From Weissella halotolerans DSM 20190 (GTDB taxonomy: Bacteria > Bacillota > Bacilli > Lactobacillales > Lactobacillaceae): a DNA stretch of 64,000 nucleotides. Both the position numbers and the translations under genes were made by a program. Positions within the stretch are counted from its first letter, which is position 1. Each line of letters opens with the position of its first letter. The notes beneath the pieces are model-generated. The model was not told the origin of the DNA and did no database searches. It worked only from the letters and a program-made list of their open reading frames with translations. The stretch lies in assembly GCF_000420365.1 (NCBI RefSeq), contig NZ_ATUU01000003.1:62001-126000 (forward strand), given 5' to 3'. Below are positions 1 through 8,744 of the stretch, piece after piece.

Positions 1-59
1 TTTACCTCTCAGGCAATCCCGTAATAAAACACATCACGTCATTAAAACCAATCGAGTGA
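1..59 (+). CDS. comGA: Probable 3' end of comGA (partial)
   Basis: Only the last few codons could lie in the window. The frame beginning at base 3 stays open to a TGA at 57-59, 10 bases before comGB. Another frame runs to a TGA at 71-73 that would overlap the comGB start as ATGA, so the true frame is not settled; its arginine/lysine-rich sequence looks less natural. Identity rests on position: the traffic ATPase gene comGA normally precedes comGB. No catalytic motif is visible. Confidence 0.3.
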   Translation, partial: YLSGNPVIKHITSLKPIE

Positions 60-69
60 GGACGAAAGA

Positions 70-1071
70 ATGAAACGGTGGAATCGGTGGAATCGGTGGC
101 AACAAATGACCTTTTTGGAACAGCTGGGCCAGCTATTGGCAAATGGTTATCAACTTCCGCTGGCATTAGACTTGGTAGGCAGTTTGATACCGGTACTGAA
201 AAAGGATCTAGTGGTATGCCAGCAGCGCTTAGAGCAGGGTGACACATTGGCGGAAAGTTTAAATCCCTATCTGCGCCCGCTACTTTGTGAACAACTTGCT
301 TTAAGCCAATTGCATGGCCAGCAGACGGCCCTTTTAATTGCTCTGGGCAAGCGGGATCGCTTAGTTTATCAACAACGACAGAAAATGCGGCAGCTTTTGC
401 TGTATCCGTGTTTTCTTTTACTGACGTTGGGGCTTCTTTTTGCTGTGATGATGGTTTTTTTGCTACCGCACCTGCAAACATTAGGGCATGTGCAGGCGGG
501 CTTACCTGACTGGGTAAACGTTACCGGAGTAATGTTGTTAAGCCTATTACTATTAGGCATGATGATGGGCGTGTGCTTGATTCGTCGTTATCAGTTAAAT
601 TGGCTAAAGGTAGGGCGGCAATTACCCATAGTAGGAGCTTATTTTCGACTAAGTATTGACTATCACCTATGTTTACAAGTGGGTTACATCATGCAAAGCG
701 GGGTTAGCCTAGCCGCAGTAGTCTATTACTGTCAACATTTTTCACATCTGGTATTTAGTAATCTGATTGGGACAAGTGTGCATGATGCATTTAACCGTGG
801 TGCTTCACTAAGTCAAGCCTTACAAGAAGTTGATGGTTTATCACTGGCAGCCCGTCAATTGTTTATGAAGGGAAAGCCGCAAGAAGAAGTGGGGGCCGAC
901 CTTATCATGTACTCACAAATGTTAGTTGAACGGATGGAGCGCTTAGTTAATCAATGGCTGGGGTGCCTGCAACCACTAGCTTTTATTGTCATTGGTATCT
1001 GTGTTATTGGTTTATACTGTTGGCTTTTACTGCCTTTGTATCAAAATATTGGAGGGATGACAACATGGTAA
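70..1071 (+). CDS. comGB: Competence pseudopilus platform protein ComGB
   Basis: Inner-membrane platform protein of the competence pseudopilus, which would couple the ComGA ATPase to pilin assembly during DNA uptake. The 333-residue product has the GspF/PilC architecture: two helical cytoplasmic repeats (about 13-80 and 195-260), membrane helices near 108-135 and 150-172, and a C-terminal helix near 303-328. Length is usual for the family. The ATG at 70 follows GAGGACGAA. The N-terminus is oddly Arg-Trp-Asn rich because of a short tandem repeat of GGTGGAATC (about 76-98). It overlaps comGC by 7 bases in the comGB-GC-GD-GE-GF-GG order. Identification comes from fold pattern and context. Confidence 0.9.
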   Translation: MKRWNRWNRWQQMTFLEQLGQLLANGYQLPLALDLVGSLIPVLKKDLVVCQQRLEQGDTLAESLNPYLRPLLCEQLALSQLHGQQTALLIALGKRDRLVYQQRQKMRQLLLYPCFLLLTLGLLFAVMMVFLLPHLQTLGHVQAGLPDWVNVTGVMLLSLLLLGMMMGVCLIRRYQLNWLKVGRQLPIVGAYFRLSIDYHLCLQVGYIMQSGVSLAAVVYYCQHFSHLVFSNLIGTSVHDAFNRGASLSQALQEVDGLSLAARQLFMKGKPQEEVGADLIMYSQMLVERMERLVNQWLGCLQPLAFIVIGICVIGLYCWLLLPLYQNIGGMTTW

Positions 1072-1388
1072 GGCGAGCAAAAGATTGTTGGCGGGCTGGT
1101 TTCACTCTGATAGAAGTGGTGACGACTATTTTTATCATTGGGCTTTTAATGATGTTAGTGCTACCCAATATGAACCGCATTCGAGAATTTGCACAGCAAA
1201 AGCAACGATCTGCCCTGATTCATACTTTACAAACCCAAGTTGATTTGTTTCGTGGCGAATTTCCACAGCAAAAAGTGACTTTGCCAGATTTAAAAAGTAA
1301 GGGTTATTTGACGACTGAGCAACTAAAACAACTTGAGGAGCAAGGGGTTAAATTAGTGGGAGGACGCATTGAAAAAAATGTACCATAG
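1065..1388 (+). CDS. comGC: Competence major pseudopilin ComGC
   Basis: Major pseudopilin of the competence pilus. The 107-residue product carries a textbook class III prepilin signal: a short basic leader ending AG, then FTLIEV with Glu at +5, followed by a hydrophobic helix (about 14-35). Cleavage and N-methylation by the prepilin peptidase ComC would occur after Gly13. The ATG at 1065 is chosen over upstream in-frame starts because GGAGG lies 9 bases before it and the leader is then of normal length. It overlaps comGB upstream and comGD downstream, consistent with translational coupling. Confidence 0.93.
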   Translation: MVRRAKDCWRAGFTLIEVVTTIFIIGLLMMLVLPNMNRIREFAQQKQRSALIHTLQTQVDLFRGEFPQQKVTLPDLKSKGYLTTEQLKQLEEQGVKLVGGRIEKNVP

Positions 1389-1767
1389 GTTGAGGAGGGC
1401 CTACCTTTTGTCAGAATGTTTAGTCGTTTTAGTTGGTGTCTGTACCTTTGCTAGCCTATCATTAGGCCAGATCAAACCACCCCGTACTTGGCATCAGGTC
1501 ATGAAAGATTTTGACCTGGCCTTTCATGATGCTCACCAAGCAAGTCAGTTATATGGTCACTATTTGTTAGTAGGAGCAGAGAATGATTACATGTGGATTA
1601 ACGACCATACGATTTACTTGCCATCTGGTTGGCACCATGATAGCGATACCTACGTGAGGTATCATGGTTTGACTCCCGTTGGCCGATTATCATTTAGTAA
1701 TGATCGTTTAGAGGAAACGAAAACAGTTGTCTTTCAAGTAGGAGGGGGGACGTATGATTGGCGTTAA
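1369..1767 (+). CDS. comGD: Competence minor pseudopilin ComGD
   Basis: Minor pseudopilin of the comG operon. A short basic N-terminus is followed by AYLLSECLVVLVG, a prepilin-like site with Glu at +5 and a hydrophobic helix. The rest of the 132 residues is soluble and has no recognised motif, typical of this fast-evolving family. A TTG start at 1369 has GGGAGG 5 bases upstream; ATG at 1378 is the alternative and gives the same signal sequence. It overlaps comGC by 20 bases and comGE by 14. The name rests on position in the operon plus the prepilin motif. Confidence 0.8.
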   Translation: MKKMYHRLRRAYLLSECLVVLVGVCTFASLSLGQIKPPRTWHQVMKDFDLAFHDAHQASQLYGHYLLVGAENDYMWINDHTIYLPSGWHHDSDTYVRYHGLTPVGRLSFSNDRLEETKTVVFQVGGGTYDWR

Positions 1768-1933
1768 CAGAAAAGGATTTATTTTAGCTGAGGTGATTTG
1801 CTTATTGGTATTAATGACGAGCTTAGCTCAGTTGGTACTGACCTTTCATGAGCACCATTTAGCACAAATAAAGTTGATGGAGAACCAGCTGGCCGACGCT
1901 AAAGCAGCCTATTTTCACGTTGCAACATCATGA
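1754..1933 (+). CDS. comGE: Competence minor pseudopilin ComGE (short)
   Basis: A 59-residue reading frame between comGD and comGF. It begins MIGVNRKGFILAEVI, a clear prepilin signal (Gly8, Phe9, Glu at +5), followed by a hydrophobic segment and a short charged tail. GGAGGGGGG lies just upstream of the ATG, and the stop overlaps the comGF start as ATGA (1930-1933), a strong sign of real translational coupling. It is short for a pseudopilin, ending soon after the N-terminal helix, so it may contribute only a helix to the pilus tip or may be a reduced ComGE. Confidence 0.75.
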   Translation: MIGVNRKGFILAEVICLLVLMTSLAQLVLTFHEHHLAQIKLMENQLADAKAAYFHVATS

Positions 1934-2490
1934 AAGGGCGACTGGGAAGCTTGTTAGTTGAACTGATGGTAGCCTTGGTATTGTTAGGTGGTGTTTGTCA
2001 GATTGGGTTTGGAATTATAAAAGGGTTGCAGTTAGGGGAAACGACTTTAGTGCGGCATCGTAGACAGCAGGCTTTGCGACAAGCAATACGCAAAATAGCA
2101 ACTTTACTACCAGGCTACCAGGTAACCTCATGGTACCGTTACGGTTTTACGATTGAAAAAGAAGAAACTGAATATGAGATTCGGCAAGTTAAACAGGTTG
2201 TAGCGTTGCGAAAACCGGCCGGTGGTCATTACGTATTATTGACACAAGTTGGTGCGTTTACCTGTCAATGGATAGCTCCCAGGCGACTTAAAGTTATGGT
2301 GACGTTTTTGGACGGAGTAAAAATAGTTGATGAAATCGAATCCGAAGTTACGTATGTCGCGGGCAGGCTTTTTTCTGCCGACCGCTTGGGGACTTTTGTT
2401 ATTGGCGACCACCTACCTGACCCTTTATTTAGGGGCGGCGCGGATGGACATTCAAGGACTACAGAGAGAAATTCATTTTTGGCAACATAG
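1930..2490 (+). CDS. comGF: Competence protein ComGF
   Basis: Minor pilus component of the comG operon. The N-terminus has a prepilin-like GSLLVEL motif (Glu at +5) and a hydrophobic helix to about residue 28; the middle resembles ComGF in pattern, with a basic helix followed by beta-rich sequence ending near VTFLDG. The ATG overlaps the comGE stop. The last 50 or so residues (after about 135) overlap comGG in another frame for more than 130 bases and look unlike a structured protein end, so a frameshift or an unusually long overlap near 2330-2380 is possible. Confidence 0.7.
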   Translation: MKGRLGSLLVELMVALVLLGGVCQIGFGIIKGLQLGETTLVRHRRQQALRQAIRKIATLLPGYQVTSWYRYGFTIEKEETEYEIRQVKQVVALRKPAGGHYVLLTQVGAFTCQWIAPRRLKVMVTFLDGVKIVDEIESEVTYVAGRLFSADRLGTFVIGDHLPDPLFRGGADGHSRTTERNSFLAT

Positions 2491-2662
2491 AAAGGCAGCC
2501 CTGTTATGGTGTAAAGAGGCTGCTATAACGGGCCGCTATCTCTTTGAAACATCAGGAAAGGTACGAGTAGAAAAGAAATTAGATAAACAAGGAGCATGGT
2601 GCTATCTTGTGACCTATCCAAATGGAGAAAAGTATCAATTTTATTTAGAAAAGAAAGCATGA
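2330..2662 (+). CDS. comGG: Competence protein ComGG-like
   Basis: Last gene of the comG operon. About 110 residues: a short basic leader with AGFF before a hydrophobic helix, then a charged domain with two tryptophans and a final lysine-rich tail. It lacks Glu at +5, which is common in ComGG. TTG 2327 or ATG 2330 sits 9-12 bases after GGAG; ATG 2354 gives a more usual leader but has no evident ribosome site. The first 130-160 bases overlap the end of comGF. The name is assigned from position and signal-anchor shape. Confidence 0.62.
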   Translation: MKSNPKLRMSRAGFFLPTAWGLLLLATTYLTLYLGAARMDIQGLQREIHFWQHRKAALLWCKEAAITGRYLFETSGKVRVEKKLDKQGAWCYLVTYPNGEKYQFYLEKKA

Positions 2663-2770
2663 CAGAGCTAGTAGCTAATTGGTTTGCCACAGGACATGCT
2701 AGGTACACAGCTCTTTAAATGCTACAATGAGTAAGTAAAACTGATTGCAAGCATTTAGGATAGAATAGAG

Positions 2771-3793
2771 ATGGGGCAGAGCATGTTTGAACAAATTGAA
2801 CAGGCAGTGAACGAATTAGCAACAGGAATGGAAGCTATTGCAACGAGTGAAGACGTATCCGCCATTGAAAGTGTTATCACGTTATTTGGCGTGATGCTAG
2901 GGCAAGCGGATGAAGACTTTACTGCCTTGCCAATAGCAACGCAGACAGTCGTTAAGAAGGCTGTTTTGGAGAGCAAGTTTAATGACTTGAGTCCAGAACT
3001 TAAACGACAGGTGCTACAATTACTCTTGGTTAAAATGATGAAACAAGATGGTCTGCCCGCAAATTATCAGATTACCCCCGATGCCATTGGCATTTGGGTA
3101 GCTTTTTTTGCCCAGACATTTTTAGCACCTCAAAAAAAGCATCATCTACTAGACTTAACGGTGGGTTCAGGTAACCTGCTAGCTACGGTTCAGTTAGCAT
3201 TAGCTCAGCGGGGAGATTCAGTTTCAGTGACTGGCATTGATAACGATGATACAATGTTAACTTTGGCTTCCGGTGTAGGGGCCTTATTAGATTTGCATTG
3301 GCATCTTTATAATCAAGATGCGGTTGCCTTTCATGAGTCAATTGCCTTGCAAGACTTAGTAGTAGCTGATTTACCAGTGGGATTTTATCCCTTAACGGCC
3401 AGTGAGACCAGTCAGGTAGCGGCAACTGAGGGGTTGACTTATGTCCATCATTTATTGATTGAAAAGGCAGTTACGATGTTACGCCCGGGCGGCTTAGGCT
3501 TATTATTAGTTCCTGCTTCCATTTTTGAAAGCGAGCAGGCAGCAATCCTTTTGAAGTATTTGCAAAGTCAAGATGTCTTATTCCAAGGGCTAGTTCAATT
3601 TCCTGAGAAGTTATTTGCTAATCAACAAGCGGCTAAGGCCTTGTTGATTATTCAACGGAATGGGGCCCAAGCTAAGCAAGCTGAACCTGCTATGCTGGCT
3701 AAGGCACCGGCCGTTACTGATAAGGCAGAAAACGAACATTTTGTAAGTGAAATGACGAAGTGGATGGTAACAAATCGATTGACTAAAAATTAA
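2771..3793 (+). CDS. ytxK: Class I SAM-dependent methyltransferase, YtxK family
   Basis: Probable SAM-dependent methyltransferase resembling the N6-adenine type. Residues 128-137 (DLTVGSGNLL) form the SAM-binding motif I, TGIDND (154-159) the acidic loop, and DLPVGFYP (200-207) stands where N6-adenine enzymes have (D/N)PP(Y/F), so the first proline is replaced by leucine. Substrate is unknown. The gene follows comG in many lactobacilli, and here too it lies about 100 bases after comGG, suggesting co-expression; the usual acetate kinase neighbour is missing. ATG 2783 with GGGGCAG upstream is an alternative start. A hairpin terminator follows. Confidence 0.8.
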   Translation: MGQSMFEQIEQAVNELATGMEAIATSEDVSAIESVITLFGVMLGQADEDFTALPIATQTVVKKAVLESKFNDLSPELKRQVLQLLLVKMMKQDGLPANYQITPDAIGIWVAFFAQTFLAPQKKHHLLDLTVGSGNLLATVQLALAQRGDSVSVTGIDNDDTMLTLASGVGALLDLHWHLYNQDAVAFHESIALQDLVVADLPVGFYPLTASETSQVAATEGLTYVHHLLIEKAVTMLRPGGLGLLLVPASIFESEQAAILLKYLQSQDVLFQGLVQFPEKLFANQQAAKALLIIQRNGAQAKQAEPAMLAKAPAVTDKAENEHFVSEMTKWMVTNRLTKN

Positions 3794-3804
3794 TACCTAG
3801 TTTA

Positions 3805-3836
3805 GGGAACGGCATACTTAGGCGGTCGTTCCCTTT
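3805..3836 (+). terminator. Rho-independent terminator after ytxK
   Basis: Arms GGGAACG (3805-3811) and CGTTCCC (3827-3833) with a 15-base loop, followed by TTTT. It closes the comG-ytxK unit. Confidence 0.75.
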
Positions 3837-3874
3837 TGTTTACTAACAATTATTCGCCGGAGTTAATAAAAATT

Positions 3875-3883
3875 TGATACAAT
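3875..3883 (+). promoter_or_regulatory. Candidate extended -10 promoter for the priA operon
   Basis: TGATACAAT is an extended -10 box 36 bases before the priA start, just after the ytxK terminator. No good -35 box lies 16-18 bases upstream, which is tolerable for extended -10 promoters. It would drive the priA-to-thiN operon. Confidence 0.45.
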
Positions 3884-3919
3884 AAAGATATGTAACGACT
3901 AAAAAGGGGGTATAGGGCA

Positions 3920-6340
3920 ATGGAAGCACAAATAGTAGTAGATGTCCCAACGATGCAGACCAACCAGCCCTATACCTACCATGTAGCAGAACGTTTTGAG
4001 ACCGTAATTGAGCCAGGAATGCGGGTCATCGTGCCTTTTGGTCGAGGTAATCGCCAAGTACAGGGCTTTGTCATCAGGCTTATGGATGATGACAGTCATC
4101 AGCATGAACTTAAAGACATTACGGATTTGGTAGATTTGGATGCGGTGTTAACGGATGAACTATTAATTTTGGCTGATTGGCTGGCAAAGCGTAACTTTGC
4201 CTTTTCTATTAGCATCCTACAGGCCATGTTGCCCAATGTAATGCGGGCAAAGTACCACAAAACAATGCAGGTTGTGGACCGAAAACGAGTGATGGCAGAG
4301 CCAGATTTGCTAACGATTTTTAATGATTTTGATGAAGTCGATGAGGAGCAGGTTAGCCTTTCTAAGGAACAGCTGACTGGGATCCACAAACTGTTAAAAC
4401 AAGGGGCCCTAAAGATTGGTTATCAGGTACAAAATCGAGCCCGGGCAAAGCGGGTCTTGGCAGTCAAGCCCCTTAAGACACCAAAAGAGTTGGCACAGTT
4501 ACGGCAAATACTAAGACCCAATGCACGTCAACAAGCATGTTTGTTAACTTATTTAATGCAGGCAAAGGATGAGTTTGTACCGCAACACTTGGTGGTCGAG
4601 CAGACCGGTGTGAGTCAGGCAACATTTAAAGCGGCCCAGGCACATGGTTGGATTGACCGTCAGATGATGGAAGAGTACCGCCTACCTAAGTTAACTACGC
4701 CGATTGAAACAACTCGCCCGTTAGTGCTAAACCAGCAACAACAAGCAGCGTATGATCAGTTAAGCGGAACTTTAGGGACGACAACCAGTGATACCTTTTT
4801 ATTGGAAGGTATCACCGGCTCTGGGAAAACAGAAATCTATTTACAGGTAATGGCCAAAGCTATAGAACAGGGACAGACAGCGATGATGTTAGTTCCTGAG
4901 ATTACCTTGACCCCCCAGATGGTGCGTCGTGTTAAAGGACGTTTTGGACAGACTGTGGCAGTTTTGCACAGCGGTCTATCTGATGGTGAACGTTATGATG
5001 AGTGGCGTCGTGTTAAACGGGGTGAGGCCAAGGTTGTCGTTGGCGCCCGATCAGCAGTTTTTGCGCCCTTGACCAATATTGGTGTCATTATTATTGATGA
5101 AGAACATGATGCATCATATAAGCAAGAGGATAATCCACGTTATCATGCTCGTGATGTTGCACGTTGGCGAGCTGACTGGCACCATGCAACCCTCATTTTA
5201 GGCTCAGCAACGCCTTCCTTGGAGAGCCGAGCTCGTGCACAAAAGGGGATTTACCAGCTTTTACAGTTGACAGAACGGGCCTTAACGAGCAGTTTGCCAA
5301 GTGTTTCGATAGTCGATATGCGGACGACCATTAAAAACGGCGGGGATGACTTGTTCTCTCCTGAATTGTTAGCTGGTATTCAAGAACGCTTAACTAAGCA
5401 AGAACAATCAGTGCTGATGTTAAACCGTCGCGGTTATGCAAATTATTTAAACTGTCAGGCCTGTGGGTACAAACCAACTTGTGTCAATTGTGATTTAGTT
5501 CTGACGTTGCATGCGGCTCAACATGAATTAGTATGTCATTATTGTGGCTATCATATACCTGTACCACCTGTTTGTCCCAATTGTGGCGCCCCCCGCTTGC
5601 GCCCCTTTGGTACGGGCACTGAAAAAGCAGAGGAACGTTTGCAAGCATTATTTCCCGATGCACGCATTTTACGAATGGATTTTGATACAACACGCAAGAA
5701 AGGCGCAGTTGATAAATTGTTGACGACATTTGGCAAGGGCCAGGCAGATATCTTATTAGGTACGCAGATGATTGCTAAAGGCCTTGATTTTCCAGCCGTG
5801 ACCTTAGTGGGCGTTTTAAATGCCGATACGTCGCTAGCTTTACCTGACTTTAGGGCTGCCGAACGGACCTTTCAGTTGTTGGCGCAAGTAGCTGGGCGAG
5901 CTGGACGAGCAGATAAACCGGGGCAGGTTATTATTCAAACCTTTAATCCAGATCATTATGCGATTCAATATGCTAAGCATCATGATTATGAAGGCTTTTA
6001 TCAGCAAGAAATGCAGTTGCGACATACTTGGCAGTATTCACCTTTTTTCTTTACCATTCAATTGAAAATTGGACATGAAAAGCAGGCCGAGGCTGCTAAA
6101 ATTGCCTATCAATTAGCCGATTGGTTAAAACCTTATTTAGGTCCGCAAACAGTTATGCTAGGGCCTTCAGCTGGTTCAGTTGCTCGTCTTAAAAACAAGT
6201 ACTATTTTAGGATTGTGATTAAGTATCGGGACGGTAAAACACTATTGCCAGCGTTAAGTGAATTGATGCAAACGGGGCAAGAATTGCAGCGCCAACATGC
6301 GACCTTAACCATTGACCGTGACCCCATGACCTTTGTTTAG
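3920..6340 (+). CDS. priA: Primosomal replication restart helicase PriA
   Basis: Superfamily 2 DNA helicase that recognises abandoned forks and reloads the replisome. The 806-residue product has the N-terminal DNA-binding region, Walker A GSGKTEIYL near residue 300, DEEHD near 391, and a zinc-binding insertion at about 511-558 with paired CxxC cysteines, followed by the C-terminal helicase half. Length is normal. The ATG at 3920 follows AAAAGGGGG. It heads a same-strand run with fmt, rsmB, stp, pknB, rsgA, rpe and thiN, an order conserved in Bacilli, although coaBC, which usually precedes it, is about 40 kb away here. Confidence 0.97.
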   Translation: MEAQIVVDVPTMQTNQPYTYHVAERFETVIEPGMRVIVPFGRGNRQVQGFVIRLMDDDSHQHELKDITDLVDLDAVLTDELLILADWLAKRNFAFSISILQAMLPNVMRAKYHKTMQVVDRKRVMAEPDLLTIFNDFDEVDEEQVSLSKEQLTGIHKLLKQGALKIGYQVQNRARAKRVLAVKPLKTPKELAQLRQILRPNARQQACLLTYLMQAKDEFVPQHLVVEQTGVSQATFKAAQAHGWIDRQMMEEYRLPKLTTPIETTRPLVLNQQQQAAYDQLSGTLGTTTSDTFLLEGITGSGKTEIYLQVMAKAIEQGQTAMMLVPEITLTPQMVRRVKGRFGQTVAVLHSGLSDGERYDEWRRVKRGEAKVVVGARSAVFAPLTNIGVIIIDEEHDASYKQEDNPRYHARDVARWRADWHHATLILGSATPSLESRARAQKGIYQLLQLTERALTSSLPSVSIVDMRTTIKNGGDDLFSPELLAGIQERLTKQEQSVLMLNRRGYANYLNCQACGYKPTCVNCDLVLTLHAAQHELVCHYCGYHIPVPPVCPNCGAPRLRPFGTGTEKAEERLQALFPDARILRMDFDTTRKKGAVDKLLTTFGKGQADILLGTQMIAKGLDFPAVTLVGVLNADTSLALPDFRAAERTFQLLAQVAGRAGRADKPGQVIIQTFNPDHYAIQYAKHHDYEGFYQQEMQLRHTWQYSPFFFTIQLKIGHEKQAEAAKIAYQLADWLKPYLGPQTVMLGPSAGSVARLKNKYYFRIVIKYRDGKTLLPALSELMQTGQELQRQHATLTIDRDPMTFV

Positions 6341-6383
6341 CAGATACTGCTAGCTTAGGTATACATAGATGAAGGAGTAGAAG

Positions 6384-7337
6384 ATGACAACCAAAATTCT
6401 TTTTATGGGTACACCACATTTTGCGGTACCTATTTTACAGGCATTGTTAGCTGAACCAAGTTATGATGTTGTAGCGGTGGTAACACAGCCTGACCGTCCT
6501 GTAGGGCGCAAACACGTTTTAACCCCATCGCCGGTTAAAGAGGCTGCCCTGACAGCTGCTTTGCCCGTTTATCAACCAGAAAAGTTAAGCGGGTCAACGG
6601 ACTTAGAGACGTTAGTTAATTTGAAGGTTGACCTGATTATCACAGCTGCTTATGGACAATTTTTACCAACTAAGTTGTTAAATTCAGCTCAAATTGCTGC
6701 TATTAATGTGCATGCCTCGCTTTTACCCAAATATCGGGGAGGGGCGCCAATTCACTATGCACTTCTTAATGGCGATAGTGAAACTGGGGTCACCATTATG
6801 TACATGGTTAAGGCCATGGATGCAGGTGATATTCTCGCCCAGGCTCGATTGGCCATAGAGCCCAATGAAACGACGGGTGAATTATTTACGAAATTGAGTC
6901 TGTTAGGCCGTGATTTATTGTTGGCCACCCTACCAAAGTTGGTTACGGGTCAACTAACGGGCCAGCCACAGGATGAAGCCGCTGTTGTCTTTGCCCCCAA
7001 TATTAAACCGGAAGAGGAAGTGTTAGATTTTAGTCAATCAGCACAGGCTATCCATAATCATGTACGCGCGCTTAATCCATTTCCGATTGCTCATACCAAG
7101 CTACAAGGGGTTCGAACTAAAATTCATAAGACGCATCTGGTAGCTGAAAAGACGGATTTGCCTGCGGGTACAGTTGTTAAAAAGACGAAAAAGGAACTCT
7201 GGCTAGCTGCTGGCGATGGCCATGTCTTAGCCCTTGATGAAGTGCAACCTGCTGGCAAGGCTAAGATGCCAATTCCCGCGTATTTAAATGGCCATGCTCA
7301 TTTTACAGAAGGTGATGAGGTGATTTCTGATGACTAA
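6384..7337 (+). CDS. fmt: Methionyl-tRNA formyltransferase
   Basis: Transfers a formyl group from 10-formyltetrahydrofolate to initiator Met-tRNA. The 317 residues show the FMT signature SLLPKYRGGAPI (about 110-121) with the nearby Asn/His/Asp catalytic region, an N-terminal Rossmann-like start (ILFMGTPHFAVPIL), and the C-terminal OB-like domain for tRNA binding. The ATG at 6384 follows GAAGGAG. It overlaps rsmB by 8 bases, so the pair is probably translationally coupled. Confidence 0.96.
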   Translation: MTTKILFMGTPHFAVPILQALLAEPSYDVVAVVTQPDRPVGRKHVLTPSPVKEAALTAALPVYQPEKLSGSTDLETLVNLKVDLIITAAYGQFLPTKLLNSAQIAAINVHASLLPKYRGGAPIHYALLNGDSETGVTIMYMVKAMDAGDILAQARLAIEPNETTGELFTKLSLLGRDLLLATLPKLVTGQLTGQPQDEAAVVFAPNIKPEEEVLDFSQSAQAIHNHVRALNPFPIAHTKLQGVRTKIHKTHLVAEKTDLPAGTVVKKTKKELWLAAGDGHVLALDEVQPAGKAKMPIPAYLNGHAHFTEGDEVISDD

Positions 7338-8706
7338 GGGTAAGTATCAGGCAGTGCAAACTTTTGAATTGGCTGATCCAAGAGCGATGGCAGTACGCAC
7401 GCTAGAGCGGGTTCATGATGGGGCTTATTCAAACCTGCAATTAGATGCAATGATTAAACGGAGTCATTTAACTGAGCGTGATGTTCATTTTATGACGAAC
7501 CTGGTCTATGGGGTAATTCAACATCGCTTAACTTTAGACTATTGGTTAGGCCATTTTGTTAAACAAAGCAATCAGCTTGATCCTTGGGTACGTGAATTAT
7601 TATTCCTTGCGCTGTATCAATGGCAATTCTTAGATAAGGTGCCCCAACATGCCATTTTCGATCAGGCAATTGAATTGGCCAAGCGGCGAGGCCACGCAGG
7701 AATTCGTAAATTTGTGACGGGAGTTTTACATGCGATGGACCGGCAAGGCTTACCTGCCTTAACGGCCATTAGTGACCCAACAGAACGGCTAGCAATTACC
7801 TATTCCTTGCCACAATGGCTAATGCAACGTTTAATCGATGATTATGGGTCCGCGCGGGCAGAAAAAATTGCCGCCTCGCTTAATCAAGCCCCAGCGCAGT
7901 CAGTACGAGTGAATACTGCTGAAATGACAGTTGCACAAGCACAAGCTGAACTAGAACAGGCGGGCTTTACGGTTACCCCCTCGCTACTTAGTCCAGTGGC
8001 CCTTCGTTTAACTGGTGGTGGCCACATTAGTGAATCGGTTGCCTTTCAATCAGGAAAAATTACGATTCAAGATGAGGCAGCTACCTTGATGGTACCAAGT
8101 CTGGACGTAAAACCAGGCATGCGTGTACTAGATGCTGCAGCGGCACCGGGCGGTAAAACAACCCAAATTGCCACCTATTTGGACGCACAAGCAGGTGGTG
8201 TGGTTGAAGCTTTGGATATCCACCCCCATAAGGTGGACTTAATTCAAGCCAATGCTAAACGTTTACACGTTGCTGATCGTATTCATGCACGGGCTTTAGA
8301 TGCGCGTCAAGTTGATCAACAGTTCGCTGATAATAGTTTTGATCGCATATTAGTGGATGCACCTTGCTCAGGATTAGGTTTATTACGGCGTAAACCAGAA
8401 GTACGCTATGAAAAGCACCTGGCTGATAGTTATGCCTTACAAAAGGTACAATTAGCCATTCTTGATGCGGTAGCCTCTATGTTAAAAGTTGGGGGGCGCT
8501 TAGTTTATGGAACCTGTACCGTATTGACCATTGAAAATGATGATGTAGTGGCTGCTTTTATTGCGCGTCATCCAGAATATCGACTGGTACCAACTTATGT
8601 TGATAAGGACCGTTCGTTGACTGATAAGCAAGGCCTAGTCCATATTTTGCCTGATCAGTACCAGACAGATGGATTTTTTATTGCAACCTTGGAGCGAATT
8701 AAGTAG
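7330..8706 (+). CDS. rsmB: 16S rRNA (cytosine(967)-C5)-methyltransferase
   Basis: Methylates C967 of 16S rRNA using SAM. The 458-residue product has an N-terminal NusB-like RNA-binding domain (about 15-140) and a C-terminal Rossmann methyltransferase: DAAAAPGGKT near 267 binds SAM, DAPCSGLG near 342 and GTCT near 393 supply the two cysteines of the m5C mechanism. Its start lies inside the end of fmt. Domain order and length are typical for the Fmu/Sun family. Confidence 0.95.
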   Translation: MTKGKYQAVQTFELADPRAMAVRTLERVHDGAYSNLQLDAMIKRSHLTERDVHFMTNLVYGVIQHRLTLDYWLGHFVKQSNQLDPWVRELLFLALYQWQFLDKVPQHAIFDQAIELAKRRGHAGIRKFVTGVLHAMDRQGLPALTAISDPTERLAITYSLPQWLMQRLIDDYGSARAEKIAASLNQAPAQSVRVNTAEMTVAQAQAELEQAGFTVTPSLLSPVALRLTGGGHISESVAFQSGKITIQDEAATLMVPSLDVKPGMRVLDAAAAPGGKTTQIATYLDAQAGGVVEALDIHPHKVDLIQANAKRLHVADRIHARALDARQVDQQFADNSFDRILVDAPCSGLGLLRRKPEVRYEKHLADSYALQKVQLAILDAVASMLKVGGRLVYGTCTVLTIENDDVVAAFIARHPEYRLVPTYVDKDRSLTDKQGLVHILPDQYQTDGFFIATLERIK

Positions 8707-8744
8707 GAATCACGACTGTAGCAGTGAGTTGAAGGGATAGAAAT

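Noticed and set aside
2-481. 159-residue minus-strand frame over comGB
   Set aside because: Shadow of comGB in the opposite strand; no ribosome site and no recognisable domain.
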